Part shown: one piece after another, positions 59,807 to 64,000 of the stretch
Numbering within the stretch: position 1 is the first letter of the stretch
Layout of the letters: each line of letters opens with the position of its first letter
Origin: Mycolicibacterium sarraceniae
Lineage (GTDB): Bacteria; Actinomycetota; Actinomycetes; Mycobacteriales; Mycobacteriaceae
Length of the DNA stretch: 64,000 nucleotides
Reading direction: 5' to 3'
Assembly: GCF_010731875.1 (NCBI RefSeq)
Contig: NZ_AP022595.1
Span: 1,364,001 to 1,428,000 of the forward strand
Notes under the pieces: generated by a model
Told to the model about the DNA's origin: nothing
The model's input: only the letters and a program-made list of their open reading frames with translations
Database searches by the model: none
Translations under genes and position numbers: made by a program

Positions 59807-61210
59807 TCATTCCTGCCCGTGCTTGATGTGGGGTACGGGTGTGCCTTCCTCGGCGAGCGTCGCTTCCTCGATGCGCATCGTCAGCGGGTCACGGAAGCCC
59901 TTGGTGAGCACGAGCAGCACCACGATCCCGATCCCCAGCCAGATCCCCCCGTAGAGCAGCGCATCGAAATGCAGGTTGACCCACAGCGCCCCGGTCAACA
60001 ACATGCCGATCGCCGGCAGGACGATGTTGGTGAAGATCTCCTTGGGCGTGCGCCGCTTCTCGAGCCGGAAGGCGAAAAACACGATGATCGTCAGGTTCAC
60101 CACGGTGAAGGCGATGAGCGCGCCGAAGTTGATCATCGATGACGCGAACTCGAGGGTGAACTTCACCGCCAGCAGCGAGACGATGCCGACGATCACGACG
60201 GCGTGGGTCGGCGTCAGAAAGCTTGGGTGGATGTAGGAGAGGAAGCGGCCGAATCGCCCCTTCCCGTTGCGGCCCATCACGTAGATCATCCGCGCCACGC
60301 TTGCATGCGAGGCGAGACTCGACGCGACGACCGCGGCCAGAGCCGCCGAGACAAAGAAAACCTTGAAGAGCATGCCGCCGATCTTGAACGCCATCTCGGG
60401 CAGTGTGTCGTCGGTGGTTTCGAAACCGTCGAGGGTCGGGAAGACCGACTGGCTGAACCAGGCCGCGGCGAAGAAGATGGCACCACCGATGAGCAACGCC
60501 AGCACGATCGCCCTGGGCACGAGATCCGGTGATTTCGCTTCCTCGGCGTACATCGTGATGGCGTCGAAGCCGATGAACGAGAAGCACACGACGGTCGCGC
60601 CGGCGATCACCGCCTGCATCTCGACGCCCTGGTGGACGAGGGGGTCGAGGGTGAAGATCGTGCCGTGGCCGACGCCCTTGCTCAATGCCACCGATGCCAG
60701 CACCAGGAAAGCCCCGATGAGGACCACCTGGAAGACCACCAGGATGCCGTTGACCCGCGACGTGCCCTTCATGCTCAGGTAGTTCAGGGCAGTGATCCCA
60801 CCGACGTAGCCGAGGACAAACAGCCATGACGGCGCCGACGGGAAGAACGATTCGAAGTAGATGCGCGCGATCACAGCGTTGACCATCGGCAGCAACAGGT
60901 AGTCCAACAGTGAGGACCAGCCGACGACGAAGCCGAAGTTCGGGTGGATCGTCTCGGATGCGTAGGTGTAGGCCGATCCCGCCGAGGGATACACGCGGGT
61001 CATCCGGCCGTAGCTGATCGCGGTGAACACCATCGCGACGAGGGCGACGATATAGGCCAGGGGCACTACCCCGTTCGTCTCCCCCGACACGATCCCGAAC
61101 GTGTCGAAGACCGTCATCGGTGTCATATAGCCCAGGCCCAGGCCGACGATGGCCCACAGACCCAGGGACCTCGACAAGTGCGACTTGGCCGGGGAAGTGC
61201 TCGTAGACAT
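59807..61210 (-). CDS. APC-family amino acid permease
   Basis: The 467-residue transporter has about 12 helices and APC signatures GLGLGYMTPMTVFDTFGIVS, SAGSAYTYASETIHPNFGFV and FSFIGFDAITMYAEEAKSP. It should import amino acids or amines with protons. The C-terminal tail is charged and cytosolic (EEATLAEEGTPVPHIKHGQE). It starts four bases after the stop of a universal stress protein gene on the same strand, a pairing often seen with permeases that suggests stress or ATP-linked control (inference). Confidence 0.9.
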   Translation of the reverse strand: MSTSTSPAKSHLSRSLGLWAIVGLGLGYMTPMTVFDTFGIVSGETNGVVPLAYIVALVAMVFTAISYGRMTRVYPSAGSAYTYASETIHPNFGFVVGWSSLLDYLLLPMVNAVIARIYFESFFPSAPSWLFVLGYVGGITALNYLSMKGTSRVNGILVVFQVVLIGAFLVLASVALSKGVGHGTIFTLDPLVHQGVEMQAVIAGATVVCFSFIGFDAITMYAEEAKSPDLVPRAIVLALLIGGAIFFAAAWFSQSVFPTLDGFETTDDTLPEMAFKIGGMLFKVFFVSAALAAVVASSLASHASVARMIYVMGRNGKGRFGRFLSYIHPSFLTPTHAVVIVGIVSLLAVKFTLEFASSMINFGALIAFTVVNLTIIVFFAFRLEKRRTPKEIFTNIVLPAIGMLLTGALWVNLHFDALLYGGIWLGIGIVVLLVLTKGFRDPLTMRIEEATLAEEGTPVPHIKHGQE

Positions 61211-61214
61211 GGGT

Positions 61215-62042
61215 TTAGCCTTCCTGACGGGGGACGACCACGAGTGGGACGTGCAAGACCCGCAGCATCTTTGCCGCCGTCGAGCCGAGGAACAGCCGTC
61301 TGGGCTGAGCCAGCCGGCTGGAACCGACCATGATGAGATCGCCGTCGCGCCAGTCGAGTTTCTCTACGGCCGCCTCAACCGTGGCACCGTCGGCGACCAG
61401 CACCGAGACCGGGAACCCTTCGGGCAGTTCCGACTTGGCGGTCGCCAGGGTTTCGGCGGCGTGATCGAGGGCCCCTTGCTGCGAGCCGAACTCGTCGAGA
61501 GGGACCAGGGAGACCAACCGCAGGGGGCCACCCGCCGCGGTGCTGACGCGCACCGCCAAGTCGAGCAGATGCTCGGCACCCGGGCGCATGCCCACCGCGC
61601 AGGTGACACTGCGGACCCGTTCGACGTCCGAATGCCGGATGCCCCGCGGTGCGACGACCACGGGTACCGGAGCCGAATGCAGCAGCTCGTTGACGACCGA
61701 GCCCAGCGAGAATCCGCCGACCAGGCCCCCGCCGGCTCCGCCGACCACGATCGCCGCCGCGCCCAACCGCTCGGCCTCCGCGCTGATGCCCTCGGCGAAG
61801 GATTCGTGAAAACTCACGTGCGTGTGTGCGGTGACACCCTCAGGCACGGATTTCAGCGCCACGTCCAGCCACTGTTCGGCTTGTTCGCCGAGTTCACCCT
61901 GATATTCCATGTTCAGGGGAACAGGCACAGGCAGCACCGCGCAGATGTCCAGTTCGGCGTCGAATGTTCTGGCCAACCGCACGGCCAGGGCCAGGGCGTC
62001 GGCACCACCCGGGGTGGCCAGGTACCCGATGAGGAGTCTCAC
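61215..62042 (-). CDS. Tandem-domain universal stress protein
   Basis: The 275-residue protein contains two Usp domains. The first has the nucleotide loop VVGGAGGGLVGGFSLGSVVN (about 99-118) and the second VGSSRLAQPRRLFLGSTAAK. Both keep the ATP-binding G-x2-G-x9-G(S/T) pattern. It starts at a GTG with a weak ribosome site and lies four bases upstream of the permease, so the two are one operon. Tandem Usp proteins are common in mycobacteria and respond to hypoxia and stationary phase. Confidence 0.88.
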   Translation of the reverse strand: MRLLIGYLATPGGADALALAVRLARTFDAELDICAVLPVPVPLNMEYQGELGEQAEQWLDVALKSVPEGVTAHTHVSFHESFAEGISAEAERLGAAAIVVGGAGGGLVGGFSLGSVVNELLHSAPVPVVVAPRGIRHSDVERVRSVTCAVGMRPGAEHLLDLAVRVSTAAGGPLRLVSLVPLDEFGSQQGALDHAAETLATAKSELPEGFPVSVLVADGATVEAAVEKLDWRDGDLIMVGSSRLAQPRRLFLGSTAAKMLRVLHVPLVVVPRQEG

Positions 62043-62073
62043 TGGGTAAAATTAACCGAACTGCCGACAATAT

Positions 62074-62562
62074 TCAGAAGTTTCGTGCGTTGGCGTCCGC
62101 CGAATTCGAAATGGTATGTGCAGCAGCATCTTTCACCGATAACCCGGGGAACGCACGCATCACCGCGACGGTTGCCGCCGCACCGTTGAGCACCAGCCTC
62201 GGCGCGATGATACCGATAATAGGTTCGATCGTCGCGAGCAACACGGGCAGGTCGAAGCCAAGATAGGTGACCGCCCAGAAGGTGCCGGCCAGGGTTCCCC
62301 GCAACCGGGGCGCAGACACGGTCTCCACCATCGACCAGCCCCTCTCGCAGGCAAAGACCGTAGGCGATACCCAGCCACGAGCGTGACAGCCAGGAAGGCG
62401 ACCAACGACGGTGTGGGCCCCACTGCGGCGACAGCGCCGTTTCCTATTGCGACCGCCCGACGAAGACTCCCGCCTGATCGTGCCGGCCAACCTCGTGGCA
62501 AACAGCACCGCAGGCAACACGGCCCGTCCGAGCGGCGACGGCCGGTCGTCCGTCTGCGCCAT
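62074..62562 (-). pseudogene. MFS transporter relic
   Basis: Starting at an ATG (MAQTDDRPSPLGRAVLPAVL) the frame gives a first helix, then a shifted frame gives VAAVGPTPSLVAFLAVTLVA, then the first frame resumes with LAGTFWAVTYLGFDLPVLLA and TIEPIIGIIAPRLVLNGAAA. These are N-terminal, middle and late MFS segments with most of a gene of about 1.2 kb missing. The rest of 62563-62816 has no gene apart from the ribosome site of the next one. Confidence 0.6.
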
Positions 62563-62816
62563 CGGTTGTTGCCACCAGGCTGGTGAAAAATTGCTACCCG
62601 AGCTACAGCCGTTCCGCCCCCGCATTCCAGTGCAGATTGACTGGGCGTGCTGCCTACTCGTGACCATGCGGTTCGAGGGGGCGCCGGCGGTCCTACCGTA
62701 TCGACAAGCGCCACATCGCATCGGACGGGCGCATCGTGTGGGGTGCCCTGACCGGGAAGATTACTTAGATCCGGTAGCGTTTCAGCGCGAGCGCACACCG
62801 ATCAAAGGAGCACCGC

Positions 62817-63296
62817 GTGAATCTCGGCCCGTGGGGTGACCTCACCATCTTTGCCGGCATGATGGCCATCGTTTTCGCCACCTGTGTGTTCGTCTACATC
62901 ACCCGGCTGGAGCGACGGACCTCCCACCCAATGGGTGAGCAGGTGGGCGCCCATAAGGCTGTGCTGGCCAAAATCCGCAAGCGCGAGCCGCTGACGCGTG
63001 ACGAATTCGACTATGCCTCCGAATTGGTCGCCGATGCGCGGTCCCCGCTGGCGTACGCGATCCCGGCGGCGTTGTTTACCACCGGATTCTTCTACGTGGT
63101 CGGCTGCCTGTTCATGTTGCACCTCAACGGCGGCCACCCTTCATTCCGCACCTTCATCGGCGGCATTCCGATGCTGACGTCGATGAACATCGCCGCCCAG
63201 TTGCGCCGGGTCGCGGGGATCAAACGCAAGCTGACTGACATCCCGGTGCTCGAGTCGGAGTCGACGGAGCCGCTCACTGCCGTTGGCAGCAAGTAA
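62817..63296 (+). CDS. Small membrane protein of unknown function
   Basis: The 159-residue protein begins at a GTG with AAAGGAGC upstream. It has an N-terminal membrane helix (LTIFAGMMAIVFATCVFVYI), a basic cytosolic stretch (KAVLAKIRKREPLTRDEFDY), a second helix (AIPAALFTTGFFYVVGCLFM) and a hydrophilic C-terminus. No family is recognised. Good ribosome site and steady codon use make it a real gene. It converges on the mmpL at the right edge. Confidence 0.78.
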   Translation: MNLGPWGDLTIFAGMMAIVFATCVFVYITRLERRTSHPMGEQVGAHKAVLAKIRKREPLTRDEFDYASELVADARSPLAYAIPAALFTTGFFYVVGCLFMLHLNGGHPSFRTFIGGIPMLTSMNIAAQLRRVAGIKRKLTDIPVLESESTEPLTAVGSK

Positions 63297-63302
63297 CTTT
63301 CA

Positions 63303-64000
63303 CTACTCCTGCGACTTCGCCACCGGGTCGCCGTCCTCCCACAACAGCAACTGACGGACCGATTGCCGGGTTCCGTACGCCCGCAGCATCGAGCTGGCGG
63401 GGCGTTGCCGCACCTTCAGCGGCCACCAGAACCAGCGGCCCAGCAGGGCCGCGACGGCCGGGGTCATGAAGGACCGCACGATCAGGGTGTCAAACAGCAG
63501 ACCGAGGGCGATCGTCGTCCCGATCTGACCGAGAATCCGCAAGTCAGCGAAGATGAACGATGCCATCGTCGCCGCGAACACCAGACCGGCAGCCGTGACC
63601 ACCGCGCCCGAACCGGCCATCGCCCGGATGATCCCGGTGTTCAGCCCCGCATGGATCTCTTCCTGGAACCGGGATATCAGCAGCAGGTTGTAATCCGACC
63701 CGACCGCCAACAGCAGGATGATGGCCAGCGCCAACACGATCCAGTACAGATGGATCCCGAAGATGTCCTGCCAGATCAACACCGACAGCCCGAACGAGGC
63801 GCCCAACGACAGCGCCACGGTGCCCACGATGACGAATGCGGCGACGATGCTTCGGGTGATGAACATCATGACGAGCAAGATCAGGCTCAGCGCGGCGATC
63901 CCGGCGATCATCAGGTCGTACTTCGCGCCGTCCTGGATATCCTTATAGGTGGCGGCGGTACCGGCAATGAAAATCTTGGACCCGGCCAGCGGTGTGCCCT
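63303..64000 (-). CDS. MmpL-family transporter, C-terminal part (runs off the right edge)
   Basis: The visible 232 residues cover the end of the D2 domain ([20 protein letters not shown]) and the last membrane helices with [15 protein letters not shown], ending [19 protein letters not shown]. It is very close to the same region of the MmpL at 51154, including the C-terminal motif, so the two are recent paralogues of the MmpL4/5 group. Its N-terminus and any mmpS partner are outside the window. Confidence 0.92.
   Translation of the reverse strand, partial: GTPLAGSKIFIAGTAATYKDIQDGAKYDLMIAGIAALSLILLVMMFITRSIVAAFVIVGTVALSLGASFGLSVLIWQDIFGIHLYWIVLALAIILLLAVGSDYNLLLISRFQEEIHAGLNTGIIRAMAGSGAVVTAAGLVFAATMASFIFADLRILGQIGTTIALGLLFDTLIVRSFMTPAVAALLGRWFWWPLKVRQRPASSMLRAYGTRQSVRQLLLWEDGDPVAKSQE

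Overview
The window is high-GC actinobacterial chromosome and almost certainly comes from a mycobacterium (Mycobacteriaceae). Marker genes seen directly are the start of an ESX-2 eccB, an antigen 85-type mycolyltransferase, two MmpL transporters, a fused HadA/HadB dehydratase, mycothiol-linked enzymes (MDMPI and Rv2466c-like DsbA folds), KstR-style acyl-CoA dehydrogenase pairs and a nickel superoxide dismutase. GTG starts and 4-base start/stop overlaps are common. I saw no rRNA, tRNA, CRISPR array or complete insertion sequence.

Layout. 1-1749: upstream end of an ESX-2 (type VII secretion) locus, all on the minus strand. 1815-6420: a flavin oxidoreductase and a steroid-5-alpha-reductase-family membrane protein, divergent from a two-subunit acyl-CoA dehydrogenase, with a perfect KstR-type operator between them. 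6421-8576: a patatin and small secreted peptides, including one shrunken paralogue. 8581-16818: hrpA, a kinase of the streptomycin/hydroxyurea phosphotransferase family with a coupled membrane peptide, an SGNH hydrolase, an acyltransferase and two secreted proteins. 16997-24835: N-acetylglucosamine uptake and catabolism (nagE, crr, nagB, nagA, a second nagB, a GntR regulator), with a DUF4262 gene and an Ag85 gene in between. 24855-38547: a large peptide-uptake and amino-acid-processing cluster: an ABC transporter, a binding lipoprotein, an M17 aminopeptidase, a class III aminotransferase, an FGGY kinase, a type III PLP decarboxylase, a beta-lactamase-fold hydrolase and a threonine aldolase-type lyase. 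38550-49166: mycothiol enzymes, a DUF3516 helicase, MTA/SAH nucleosidase, CsbD, sodX/sodN, tenA, a KstR-like TetR and a fused acyl-CoA dehydrogenase between two amidohydrolase relics. 49278-64000: an L,D-transpeptidase-fold protein, a TetR/mmpS-relic/mmpL unit, prfC, a flavin monooxygenase, a zinc-ribbon DUF732 protein, fused hadAB, an amino-acid permease with a universal stress protein, a small membrane protein and the end of another mmpL.

Two themes stand out. First, the 14-kb cluster at 24855-38547 has no function that I recognise as a whole. Its transporter, two peptidase-type enzymes, three PLP enzymes and sugar-type kinase suggest import and breakdown of an unusual peptide or hydroxy-amino-acid conjugate, possibly by a kinase/phospho-lyase route (inference). 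Second, the intergenic spaces hold many gene relics: amidohydrolase (three), mmpS, EAL phosphodiesterase, MFS transporter, SDR and a small secreted peptide. This points to ongoing gene decay, while neighbouring promoters and operators stay well conserved.
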